In this document: positions 39,601 to 51,455 of the stretch, in pieces
Numbering within the stretch: position 1 is the stretch's first letter
How the letters are laid out: the number at the start of each line of letters is the position of its first letter
DNA from: Anthopleura xanthogrammica
Lineage: Eukaryota; Cnidaria; Anthozoa; Actiniaria; Actiniidae
Length of the DNA: 64,000 nt
Assembly: GCA_964019055.1 (NCBI GenBank)
Contig: CAXHSA010000093.1
Coordinates: 372,001-436,000 of the forward strand
Direction: 5' to 3'
The notes under the pieces: generated by a model
Told to the model about the DNA's origin: nothing
The model's database searches: none
The model's input: the letters and a program-made list of their open reading frames with translations, nothing else
Made by a program: the position numbers and the translations under genes

Positions 39601-42600
39601 GCAGTCTTCCCCTAGTTTTGGTGCCCGCGCATGCGCAGCTACAAAGTTAGGCACTTTACGATTTTGGAATTTGCCAATTTTGATCACGGAAATGGATTGC
39701 TGGCACGATTCTACCTATACATGGTCACGTTTATGTTGTGAAAATTCGGCAGTCTTCCCCTAGTTTTGGTGCCCACGCATGCGCAGCTACAAAGTTAGGC
39801 ACTTTACGATTTTGGAATTTCTCAATTTTGATCACGGAAATGGATTACTGGCACAATTCCCCCCATACATGGTCACGTTTATCTTGTGAAAATTCGGCAG
39901 TCTTCCCCTAGTTTTGGTGCCCGCGCATGCGCAGCTACAAGGATAGGCACTTTACGATTTTGGAATTTGCCAATTTTGATCACGGAAATGGATTGCTGGC
40001 ACGATTCTACCTATACATGGTCACGTTTATGTTGTGAGAATTCGGCAGTCTTCCCTTAGTTTTGGTGCCCGCGCATGCGCAGCTACAAAGATAGCCACTT
40101 TACGATTTTGGAATTTCTCAATTTTGATCACGGAAATGGATTACTGGCACGATTCCACCCATACATGGTAACGTTTATCTTTTGAAAATTCGGCAGTCTT
40201 CCTCTAGTTTTGGTGCCCGCGCATGCGCAGCTACAAATATAGGCACTTTACTATTTTGGAATTTGCCAATTTTGATCACGGAAATGGATTGGAAGCACGA
40301 TTCTACCTATACATGGTCACGTTTATCTTGTGAAAATTCGGCAGTCTTCCCCTAGTTTTGGTGCCCGCGCATGCGCAGCTACAAATTTAGGCACATTACG
40401 ATTTTGGAATTTGGCAATTTTGATCACGGAAATGGATTGCTGGTACGATTCTTCCTATACATGGTCACGTTTATCTTGTGAAAATTCGGCAGTCTTCCCC
40501 TAGTTTTGGTGCCCGCGCATGCGCAGCTACAAATAAAGGCACTTTACGATTTTGGAATTTCTCAATTTTGATCACGGAAATGGATTACTGGCACGATTCC
40601 ACCCATACATGGTCACGTTTATCTTGTGAAAATTCGGCAGTCTTCCCCTAGTTTTGGTGCCCGCGCATGGGCAGCTACAAGGATAGGCACTTTACGATTT
40701 TGGAATTTGCCAATTTTGATCACGGAAATGGATTACTGGCACGATTCCACCCATACATGGTAACGTTTATCTTTTGAAAATTCGGCAGTCTTCCTCTAGT
40801 TTTGGTGCCCGCGCATGCGCAGCTCCAAAGATAGGCACTTTACGATTTTGGAATTTGCCAATTTTGATCACGGAAATGGATTGCTGGCACGATTCTACCT
40901 ATACATGGTCACGTTTATCTTGTGAAAATTCGGCAGTCTTCCCCTAGTTTTGGTGCCCGCGCATGCGCAGCTACAAAGTTAGGCACTTTACGATTTTGGA
41001 ATTTGCCAATTTTGATCACGGAAATGGATTGCTGGCACGATTCTACCTATACATGGTCACGTTTATGTTGTGAAAATTCGGCAGTCTTCCCCTAGTTTTG
41101 GTGCCCACGCATGCGCAGCTACAAAGTTAGGCACTTTACGATTTTGGAATTTCTCAATTTTGATCACGGAAATGGATTACTGGCACAATTCCCCCCATAC
41201 ATGGTCACGTTTATCTTGTGAAAATTCGGCAGTCTTCCCCTAGTTTTGGTGCCCGCGCATGCGCAGCTACAAGGATAGGCACTTTACGATTTTGGAATTT
41301 GCCAATTTTGATCACGGAAATGGATTGCTGGCACGATTCTACCTATACATGGTCACGTTTATGTTGTGAGAATTCGGCAGTCTTCCCTTAGTTTTGGTGC
41401 CCGCGCATGCGCAGCTACAAAGATAGCCACTTTACGATTTTGGAATTTCTCAATTTTGATCACGGAAATGGATTACTGGCACGATTCCACCCATACATGG
41501 TAACGTTTATCTTTTGAAAATTCGGCAGTCTTCCTCTAGTTTTGGTGCCCGCGCATGGGCAGCTACAAAGTTAGGCACTTTACGATTTTGGAATTTGCCA
41601 ATTTTGATCACGGAAATGGATTGCTGGCACGATTCCACCCATACATGGTCACGTTTATCTTGTGAAAATTCGGCAGTCTTCCCCTAGTTTTGGTGCCCGC
41701 GCATGCGCAGCTACAAATATAGGCACTTTACGATTTTAGAATTTGCCAATTTTGATCACGAAAATGGATTGCTGGCACGATTCCACCCATACATGGTCAC
41801 GTTTATCTTGTGAAAATTCGGCAGTCTTCCCCTAGTTTTGGTGCCCGCGCATGCGCAGCTACAAGGATAGGCACTTTACGATTTTGGAATTTGCCAATTT
41901 TGATCACGGAAATGGATTACTGGCACGATTCCACCCATACATGGTAACGTTTATCTTTTGAAAATTCGGCAGTCTTCCTCTAGTTTTGGTGCCCGCGCAT
42001 GCGCAGCTCCAAAGATAGGCACTTTACGATTTTGGAATTTGCCAATTTTGATCACGGAAATGGATTGCTGGCACGATTCTACCTATACATGGTCACGTTT
42101 ATCTTGTGAAAATTCGGCAGTCTTCCCCTAGTTTTGGTGCCCGCGCATGCGCAGCTACAAAGTTAGGCACTTTACAATTTTGGAATTTGCCAATTTTGAT
42201 CACGGAAATGGATTGCTGGCACGATTCTACCTATACATGGTCACGTTTATGTTGTGAAAATTCGGCAGTCTTCCCCTAGTTTTGGTGCCCGCGCATGCGC
42301 AGCTACAAAGTTAGGCACTTTACGATTTTGGAATTTCTCAATTTTGATCACGGAAATGGATTACTGGCACAATTCCCCCCATACATGGTCACGTTTATCT
42401 TGTGAAAATTCGGCAGTCTTCCCCTAGTTTTGGTTCCCGCGCATGCGCAGCTACAAAGTTAGGCACTTTACGATTTTGGAATTTGCCAATTTTGATCACG
42501 GAAATGGATTGCTGGTACGATTCTTCCTATATATGGTCACGTTTATCTTGTGAAAATTCGGCAGTCTTCCCCTAGTTTTGGTGCCCGCGCATGCGCAGCT

Positions 42601-45535
42601 ACAAATATAGGCACTTTACGATTTTAGAATTTGCCAATTTTGATCACGAAAATGGATTGCTGGCACGATTCCACCCATACATGGTCACGTTTATCTTGTG
42701 AAAATTCGGCAGTCTTCCCCTAGTTTTGGTGCCCGCGCATGCGCAGCTACAAATTTAGGCACTTTACGATTTTGGAATTTGGCAATTTTGATCACGGAAA
42801 TGGATTGCTGGTACGATTCTTCCTATACATGGTCACGTTTATCTTGTGAAAATTCGGCAGTCTTCCCCTAGTTTTGGTGCCCGCGCATGCGCAGCTACAA
42901 ATAAAGGCACTTTACTATTTTGGAATTTGCCAATTTTGATCACGGAAATGGATTGGTGGCACGATTCTACCTATACATGGTCACGTTTATCTTGTGAAAA
43001 TTCGGCAGTCTTCCCCTAGTTTAGGTGCCCGCGCATGCGCAGCTACAAAAATAGGCACTTTACGATTTTGGAATTTCTCAATTTTGATCACGGAAATGGA
43101 TTACTGGCACGATTCCACCCATACATGGTCACGTTTATCTTGTGAAAATTCGGCAGTCTTCCCCTAGTTTTGGTGCCCGCGCATGCGCAGCTACAAAGAC
43201 AGGCACTTTACGATTTTGGAATTTCTCAATTTTGATCACGGAAATGGATTACTGGCACAATTCCCCCCATACATGGTCACGTTTATCTTGTGAAAATTCG
43301 GCAGTCTTCCCCTAGTTTTGGTGCCCGCGCATGCGCAGCTACAAAGTTAGGCACTTTACGATTTTGGAATTTGCCAATTTTGATCACGGAAATGGATTGC
43401 TGGCACGATTCCACCCATACATGGTCACGTTTATCTTGTGAAAATTCGGCAGTCTTCCCCTAGTTTTGGTGCCCGCGCATGCGCAGCTACAAATATAGGC
43501 ACTTTACGATTTTGGAATTTCTCAATTTTGATCACGAAAATGGATTGCTGGCACGATTCCACCCATACATGGTCACGTTTATCTTGTGAAAATTCGGCAG
43601 TCTTCCCCTAGTTTTGGTGCCCGCGCATGCGCAGCTACAAGGATAGGCACTTTACGATTTTGGAATTTGCCAATTTTGATCACGGAAATGGATTACTGGC
43701 ACGATTCCACCCATACATGGTAACGTTTATCTTTTGAAAATTCGGCAGTCTTCCTCTAGTTTTGGTGCCCGCGCATGCGCAGCTCCAAAGATAGGCACTT
43801 TACGATTTTGGAACTTGCCAATTTTGATCACGGAAATGGATTGCTGGCATGATTCTACCTATACATGGTCACGTTTATGTTGTGAAAATTCGGCAGTCTT
43901 CCCCTAGTTTTGGTGCCCGCGCATGCGCAGCTACAAAGTTAGGCACTTTACGATTTTGGAATTTGCCAATTTTGATCACGGAAATGGATTGCTGGCACGA
44001 TTCTACCTATACATGGTCACGTTTATGTTGTGAAAATTCGGCAGTCTTCCCCTAGTTTTGGTGCCCGCGCATGCGCAGCTACAAAGTTAGGCACTTTACG
44101 ATTTTGGAATTTCTCAATTTTGATCACGGAAATGGATTACTGGCACAATTCCCCCCATACATGGTCACGTTTATCTTGTGAAAATTCGGCAGTCTTCCCC
44201 TAGTTTTGGTTCCCGCGCATGCGCAGCTACAAAGTTAGGCACTTTACGATTTTGGAATTTGCCAATTTTGATCACGGAAATGGATTGCTGGTACGATTCT
44301 TCCTATACATGGTCACGTTTATCTTGTGAAAATTCGGCAGTCTTCCCCTAGTTTTGGTGCCCGGGCATGCGCAGCTACAAATTTAGGCACTTTACGATTT
44401 TGGAATTTGGCAATTTTGATCACGGAAATGGATTGCTGGTACGATTCTTCCTATACATGGTCACGTTTATCTTGTGAAAATTCGGCAGTCTTCCCCTAGT
44501 TTTGGTGCCCGCGCATGCGCAGCTACAAATATAGGCACTTTACGATTTTAGAATTTGCCAATTTTGATCACGAAAATGGATTGCTGGCACGATTCCACCC
44601 ATACATGGTCACGTTTATCTTGTGAAAATTCGGCAGTCTTCCCCTAGTTTTGGTGCCCGCGCATGCGCAGCTACAAATTTAGGCACTTTACGATTTTGGA
44701 ATTTGGCAATTTTGATCACGGAAATGGATTGCTGGTACGATTCTTCCTATACATGGTCACGTTTATCTTGTGAAAATTCGGCAGTCTTCCCCTAGTTTTG
44801 GTGCCCGCGCATGCGCAGCTACAAATAAAGGCACTTTACTATTTTGGAATTTGCCAATTTTGATCACGGAAATGGATTGGTGGCACGATTCTACCTATAC
44901 ATGGTCACGTTTATCTTGTGAAAATTCGGCAGTCTTCCCCTAGTTTAGGTGCCCGCGCATGCGCAGCTACAAAAATAGGCACTTTACGATTTTGGAATTT
45001 CTCAATTTTGATCACGGAAATGGATTACTGGCACGATTCCACCCATACATGGTCACGTTTATCTTGTGAAAATTCGGCAGTCTTCCCCTAGTTTTGGTGC
45101 CCGCGCATGCGCAGCTACAAAGACAGGCACTTTACGATTTTGGAATTTCTCAATTTTGATCACGGAAATGGATTACTGGCACAATTCCCCCCATACATGG
45201 TCACGTTTATCTTGTGAAAATTCGGCAGTCTTCCCCTAGTTTTGGTGCCCGCGCATGCGCAGCTACAAAGTTAGGCACTTTACGATTTTGGAATTTGCCA
45301 ATTTTGATCACGGAAATGGATTGCTGGCACGATTCCACCCATACATGGTCACGTTTATCTTGTGAAAATTCGGCAGTCTTCCCCTAGTTTTGGTGCCCGC
45401 GCATGCGCAGCTACAAATATAGGCACTTTACGATTTTAGAATTTGCCAATTTTGATCACGAAAATGGATTGCTGGCACGATTCCACCCATACATGGTCAC
45501 GTTTATCTTGTGAAAATTCGGCAGTCTTCCCCTAG
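33696..45535 (+). repeat. Giant tandem duplication, copy 2 (80 monomers, 11840 bp)
   Basis: This directly follows copy 1 in the same orientation. It contains everything in copy 1 plus nine extra units at 40208-41539. Differences from copy 1 that I noted: GGTCACG for GGTCGCG near 33807; TTTACGATTTTAG for TTTACTATTTTAG near 33897; GATTCCACCC for GATTTCACCC near 34680; TTTTGGAATTTC for TTTTGAAATTTC near 38778; GGTCACG for GGTCATG near 44168; CAATTCCCCCC for CGATTCCAACC near 45183. The match stops at the hybrid unit beginning 45536. Confidence 0.93.
38876..41539 (+). repeat. 9-mer tandem duplication inside copy 2 (2 x 1332 bp)
   Basis: Copies run 38876-40207 and 40208-41539. The order is ATATA with GGAAGC; ATTTA with CACATTACG; ATAAA with CTC; GCATGGGC with GGATA; CTCCAAAGATA; AGTTA with TGTTGTG; GCCCACGC with CCCCCC; GGATA with GAGAATTC; GATAGCC with GGTAACG. 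Copy 1 of the giant repeat has this 9-mer only once, at 28368-29699. I saw no difference between the two copies here. Confidence 0.92.
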
Positions 45536-45831
45536 TTTTGGTGCCCGCGCATGCGCAGCTACAAGGATAGGCACTTTACGATTTTGGAATTTGCCAATTT
45601 TGATCACGGAAATGGATTACTGGCACGATTCTACCTATACATGGTCACGTTTATGTTGTGAAAATTCGGCAGTCTTCCCCTAGTTTTGGTGCCCGCGCAT
45701 GCGCAGCTACAAAGTTAGGCACTTTACGATTTTGGAATTTCTCAATTTTGATCACGGAAATGGATTACTGGCACAATTCCCCCCATACATGGTCACGTTT
45801 ATCTTGTGAAAATTCGGCAGTCTTCCCCTAG
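42428..45831 (+). repeat. 12-mer and 11-mer HOR copies ending giant copy 2 and spanning its junction
   Basis: GGTTCCC markers start at 42428, 44204 and 45832, so the copies have 12 and 11 units. The 11-mer is a 13-mer that lost two units through the hybrid unit at 45536-45683. Confidence 0.87.
45536..45683 (+). repeat. Hybrid monomer marking a two-unit deletion
   Basis: The front half (GGATA, GCC, ATTACTGGCACGATT) matches the GGATA unit that normally leads into GGTAACG. The back half (CTACC, TTTATGTTGTG) matches the AGTTA/TGTTGTG unit two places later. The CTCCAAAGATA unit between them is missing, so a 13-mer has become an 11-mer. The switch lies within GGCACGATTC near 45635-45641. Confidence 0.87.
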
Positions 45832-47755
45832 TTTTGGTTCCCGCGCATGCGCAGCTACAAAGTTAGGCACTTTACGATTTTGGAATTTGCCAATTTTGAT
45901 CACGGAAATGGATTGCTGGTACGATTCTTCCTATACATGGTCACGTTTATCTTGTGAAAATTCGGCAGTCTTCCCCTAGTTTTGGTGCCCGGGCATGCGC
46001 AGCTACAAATTTAGGCACTTTACGATTTTGGAATTTGGCAATTTTGATCACGGAAATGGATTGCTGGTACGATTCTTCCTATACATGGTCACGTTTATCT
46101 TGTGAAAATTCGGCAGTCTTCCCCTAGTTTTGGTGCCCGCGCATGCGCAGCTACAAATATAGGCACTTTACGATTTTAGAATTTGCCAATTTTGATCACG
46201 AAAATGGATTGCTGGCACGATTCCACCCATACATGGTCACGTTTATCTTGTGAAAATTCGGCAGTCTTCCCCTAGTTTTGGTGCCCGCGCATGCGCAGCT
46301 ACAAATTTAGGCACTTTACGATTTTGGAATTTGGCAATTTTGATCACGGAAATGGATTGCTGGTACGATTCTTCCTATACATGGTCACGTTTATCTTGTG
46401 AAAATTCGGCAGTCTTCCCCTAGTTTTGGTGCCCGCGCATGCGCAGCTACAAATAAAGGCACTTTACTATTTTGGAATTTGCCAATTTTGATCACGGAAA
46501 TGGATTGGTGGCACGATTCTACCTATACATGGTCACGTTTATCTTGTGAAAATTCGGCAGTCTTCCCCTAGTTTAGGTGCCCGCGCATGCGCAGCTACAA
46601 AAATAGGCACTTTACGATTTTGGAATTTCTCAATTTTGATCACGGAAATGGATTACTGGCACGATTCCACCCATACATGGTCACGTTTATCTTGTGAAAA
46701 TTCGGCAGTCTTCCCCTAGTTTTGGTGCCCGCGCATGCGCAGCTACAAAGACAGGCACTTTACGATTTTGGAATTTCTCAATTTTGATCACGGAAATGGA
46801 TTACTGGCACAATTCCCCCCATACATGGTCACGTTTATCTTGTGAAAATTCGGCAGTCTTCCCCTAGTTTTGGTGCCCGCGCATGCGCAGCTACAAAGTT
46901 AGGCACTTTACGATTTTGGAATTTGCCAATTTTGATCACGGAAATGGATTGCTGGCACGATTCCACCCATACATGGTCACGTTTATCTTGTGAAAATTCG
47001 GCAGTCTTCCCCTAGTTTTGGTGCCCGCGCATGCGCAGCTACAAATATAGGCACTTTACGATTTTAGAATTTGCCAATTTTGATCACGAAAATGGATTGC
47101 TGGCACGATTCCACCCATACATGGTCACGTTTATCTTGTGAAAATTCGGCAGTCTTCCCCTAGTTTTGGTGCCCGCGCATGCGCAGCTACAAGGATAGGC
47201 ACTTTACGATTTTGGAATTTGCCAATTTTGATCACGGAAATGGATTACTGGCACGATTCCACCCATACATGGTAACGTTTATCTTTTGAAAATTCGGCAG
47301 TCTTCCTCTAGTTTTGGTGCCCGCGCATGCGCAGCTCCAAAGATAGGCACTTTACGATTTTGGAACTTGCCAATTTTGATCACGGAAATGGATTGCTGGC
47401 ATGATTCTACCTATACATGGTCACGTTTATGTTGTGAAAATTCGGCAGTGTTCCCCTAGTTTTGGTGCCCGCGCATGCGCAGCTACAAAGTTAGGCACTT
47501 TACGATTTTGGAATTTGCCAATTTTGATCACGGAAATGGATTGCTGGCACGATTCTACCTATACATGGTCACGTTTATGTTGTGAAAATTCGGCAGTCTT
47601 CCCCTAGTTTTGGTGCCCGCGCATGCGCAGCTACAAAGTTAGGCACTTTACGATTTTGGAATTTCTCAATTTTGATCACGGAAATGGATTACTGGCACAA
47701 TTCCCCCCATACATGGTCACGTTTATCTTGTGAAAATTCGGCAGTCTTCCCCTAG
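45832..47755 (+). repeat. 13-mer HOR copy (1924 bp)
   Basis: It runs from the GGTTCCC marker to the next marker. The order is GGTTCCC with GGTACG; GGGCATGC with ATTTA; ATATA; ATTTA; ATAAA; CTAGTTTAGG; AGACAGG; AGTTA; ATATA; GGATA with GGTAACG; CTCCAAAGATA with GGAACTT, CATGAT and CAGTGTTCC; AGTTA with TGTTGTG; CTC with CCCCCC. The CAGTGTTCC variant near 47448 is new relative to the 12-mers upstream. Confidence 0.9.
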
Positions 47756-49679
47756 TTTTGGTTCCCGCGCATGCGCAGCTACAAAGTTAGGCACTTTACG
47801 ATTTTGGAATTTGCCAATTTTGATCACGGAAATGGATTGCTGGCACGATTCTACCTATACATGGTCACGTTTATGTTGTGAAAATTCGGCAGTCTTCCCC
47901 TAGTTTTGGTGCCCGCGCATGCGCAGCTACAAAGTTAGGCACTTTACGATTTTGGAATTTGCCAATTTTGATCACGGAAATGGATTGCTGGCACGATTCC
48001 ACCCATACATGGTCACGTTTATCTTGTGAAAATTCGGCAGTCTTCCCCTAGTTTTGGTGCCCGCGCATGCGCAGCTACAAATATAGGCACTTTACGATTT
48101 TAGAATTTGCCAATTTTGATCACGAAAATGGATTGCTGGCACGATTCCACCCATACATGGTCACGTTTATCTTGTGAAAATTCGGCAGTCTTCCCCTAGT
48201 TTTGGTGCCCGCGCATGCGCAGCTACAAATTTAGGCACTTTACGATTTTGGAATTTGGCAATTTTGATCACGGAAATGGATTGCTGGTACGATTCTTCCT
48301 ATACATGGTCACGTTTATCTTGTGAAAATTCGGCAGTCTTCCCCTAGTTTTGGTGCCCGCGCATGCGCAGCTACAAATAAAGGCACTTTACTATTTTGGA
48401 ATTTGCCAATTTTGATCACGGAAATGGATTGGTGGCACGATTCTACCTATACATGGTCACGTTTATCTTGTGAAAATTCGGCAGTCTTCCCCTAGTTTAG
48501 GTGCCCGCGCATGCGCAGCTACAAAAATAGGCACTTTACGATTTTGGAATTTCTCAATTTTGATCACGGAAATGGATTACTGGCACGATTCCACCCATAC
48601 ATGGTCACGTTTATCTTGTGAAAATTCGGCAGTCTTCCCCTAGTTTTGGTGCCCGCGCATGCGCAGCTACAAAGACAGGCACTTTACGATTTTGGAATTT
48701 CTCAATTTTGATCACGGAAATGGATTACTGGCACAATTCCCCCCATACATGGTCACGTTTATCTTGTGAAAATTCGGCAGTCTTCCCCTAGTTTTGGTGC
48801 CCGCGCATGCGCAGCTACAAAGTTAGGCACTTTACGATTTTGGAATTTGCCAATTTTGATCACGGAAATGGATTGCTGGCACGATTCCACCCATACATGG
48901 TCACGTTTATCTTGTGAAAATTCGGCAGTCTTCCCCTAGTTTTGGTGCCCGCGCATGCGCAGCTACAAATATAGGCACTTTACGATTTTAGAATTTGCCA
49001 ATTTTGATCACGAAAATGGATTGCTGGCACGATTCCACCCATACATGGTCACGTTTATCTTGTGAAAATTCGGCAGTCTTCCCCTAGTTTTGGTGCCCGC
49101 GCATGCGCAGCTACAAGGATAGGCACTTTACGATTTTGGAATTTGCCAATTTTGATCACGGAAATGGATTACTGGCACGATTCCACCCATACATGGTAAC
49201 GTTTATCTTTTGAAAATTCGGCAGTCTTCCTCTAGTTTTGGTGCCCGCGCATGCGCAGCTCCAAAGATAGGCACTTTACGATTTTGGAACTTGCCAATTT
49301 TGATCACGGAAATGGATTGCTGGCATGATTCTACCTATACATGGTCACGTTTATGTTGTGAAAATTCGGCAGTGTTCCCCTAGTTTTGGTGCCCGCGCAT
49401 GCGCAGCTACAAAGTTAGGCACTTTACGATTTTGGAATTTGCCAATTTTGATCACGGAAATGGATTGCTGGCACGATTCTACCTATACATGGTCACGTTT
49501 ATGTTGTGAAAATTCGGCAGTCTTCCCCTAGTTTTGGTGCCCGCGCATGCGCAGCTACAAAGTTAGGCACTTTACGATTTTGGAATTTCTCAATTTTGAT
49601 CACGGAAATGGATTACTGGCACAATTCCCCCCATACATGGTCACGTTTATCTTGTGAAAATTCGGCAGTCTTCCCCTAG
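47756..49679 (+). repeat. 13-mer HOR copy, first two units replaced
   Basis: This has the same length and order as the preceding 13-mer. The first two units are instead GGTTCCC with GCTGGCACGATTCTACC and TGTTGTG, and AGTTA with CCACCC. The CAGTGTTCC variant recurs near 49372. Confidence 0.9.
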
Positions 49680-50567
49680 TTTTGGTTCCCGCGCATGCGC
49701 AGCTACAAAGTTAGGCACTTTACGATTTTGGAATTTGCCAATTTTGATCACGGAAATGGATTGCTGGCACGATTCTACCTATACATGGTCACGTTTATGT
49801 TGTGAAAATTCGGCAGTCTTCCCCTAGTTTTGGTGCCCGCGCATGCGCAGCTACAAAGTTAGGCACTTTACGATTTTGGAATTTGCCAATTTTGATCACG
49901 GAAATGGATTGCTGGCACGATTCCACCCATACATGGTCACGTTTATCTTGTGAAAATTCGGCAGTCTTCCCCTAGTTTTGGTGCCCGCGCATGCGCAGCT
50001 ACAAGGATAGGCACTTTACGATTTTGGAATTTGCCAATTTTGATCACGGAAATGGATTACTGGCACGATTCCACCCATACATGGTAACGTTTATCTTTTG
50101 AAAATTCGGCAGTCTTCCTCTAGTTTTGGTGCCCGCGCATGCGCAGCTCCAAAGATAGGCACTTTACGATTTTGGAACTTGCCAATTTTGATCACGGAAA
50201 TGGATTGCTGGCATGATTCTACCTATACATGGTCACGTTTATGTTGTGAAAATTCGGCAGTGTTCCCCTAGTTTTGGTGCCCGCGCATGCGCAGCTACAA
50301 AGTTAGGCACTTTACGATTTTGGAATTTGCCAATTTTGATCACGGAAATGGATTGCTGGCACGATTCTACCTATACATGGTCACGTTTATGTTGTGAAAA
50401 TTCGGCAGTCTTCCCCTAGTTTTGGTGCCCGCGCATGCGCAGCTACAAAGTTAGGCACTTTACGATTTTGGAATTTCTCAATTTTGATCACGGAAATGGA
50501 TTACTGGCACAATTCCCCCCATACATGGTCACGTTTATCTTGTGAAAATTCGGCAGTCTTCCCCTAG
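49680..50567 (+). repeat. 6-unit remnant of the 13-mer HOR
   Basis: It keeps the two front units in the 47756 form and the last four (GGATA with GGTAACG; CTCCAAAGATA with GGAACTT and CAGTGTTCC; AGTTA; CTC). The seven middle units are missing between 49975 and 49976. Confidence 0.88.
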
Positions 50568-51455
50568 TTTTGGTTCCCGCGCATGCGCAGCAACAAAGTT
50601 AGGCACTTTACGATTTTGGAATTTGCCAATTTTGATCACGGAAATGGATTGCTGGCACGATTCTACCTATACATGGTCACGTTTATGTTGTGAAAATTCG
50701 GCAGTCTTCCCCTAGTTTTGGTGCCCGCGCATGCGCAGCTACAAAGTTAGGCACTTTACGATTTTGGAATTTCTCAATTTTGATCACGGAAATGGATTAC
50801 TGGCACGATTCCACCCATACATGGTAACGTTTATCTTTTGAAAATTCGGCAGTCTTCCTCTAGTTTTGGTGCCCGCGCATGCGCAGCTCCAAAGTTAGGC
50901 ACTTTACGATTTTGGAATTTGCCAATTTTGATCACGGAAATGGATTGCTGGCACGATTCTACCTAAACATGGTCACGTTTATCTTGTGAAAATTCGGCAG
51001 TCTTCCCCTAGTTTTGGTGCCCGCGCATGCGCAGCTACAAAGTTAGGCACTTTACGATTTTGGAATTTGCCAATTTTGATCACGGAAATGGATTGCTGGC
51101 ACGATTCTACCTATACATGGTCACGTTTATATTGTGAAAATTCGGCAGTCTTCCCCTAGTTTTGGTGCCCGCGCATATGCAGCTACAAAGTTAGGCACTT
51201 TACGATTTTGGAATTTGGCAATTTTGATCACGGAAATGGATTGCTGGTACGATTCTACCTATACATGGTCACGTTTATCTTGTGAAAATTCGGCAGTCTT
51301 CCCCTAGTTTTGGTGCCCGCGCATGCGCAGCTACAAATATAGGCACTTTACGATTTTAGAATTTGCCAATTTTGATCACGAAAATGGATTGCTGGCACGA
51401 TTCTACCTATACATGGTCACATTTATCTTGTGAAAATTCGGCAGTCTTCCCCTAG
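50568..51455 (+). repeat. Transitional satellite monomers
   Basis: Six units of mixed type link the 13-mer family to the dimer segment. The unit at 50568 reads GCAGCAACAAAG where others have GCAGCTACAAAG. The unit at 50716 joins a CTC front to a GGTAACG/CTTTTGA tail. No period is repeated here. Confidence 0.8.
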
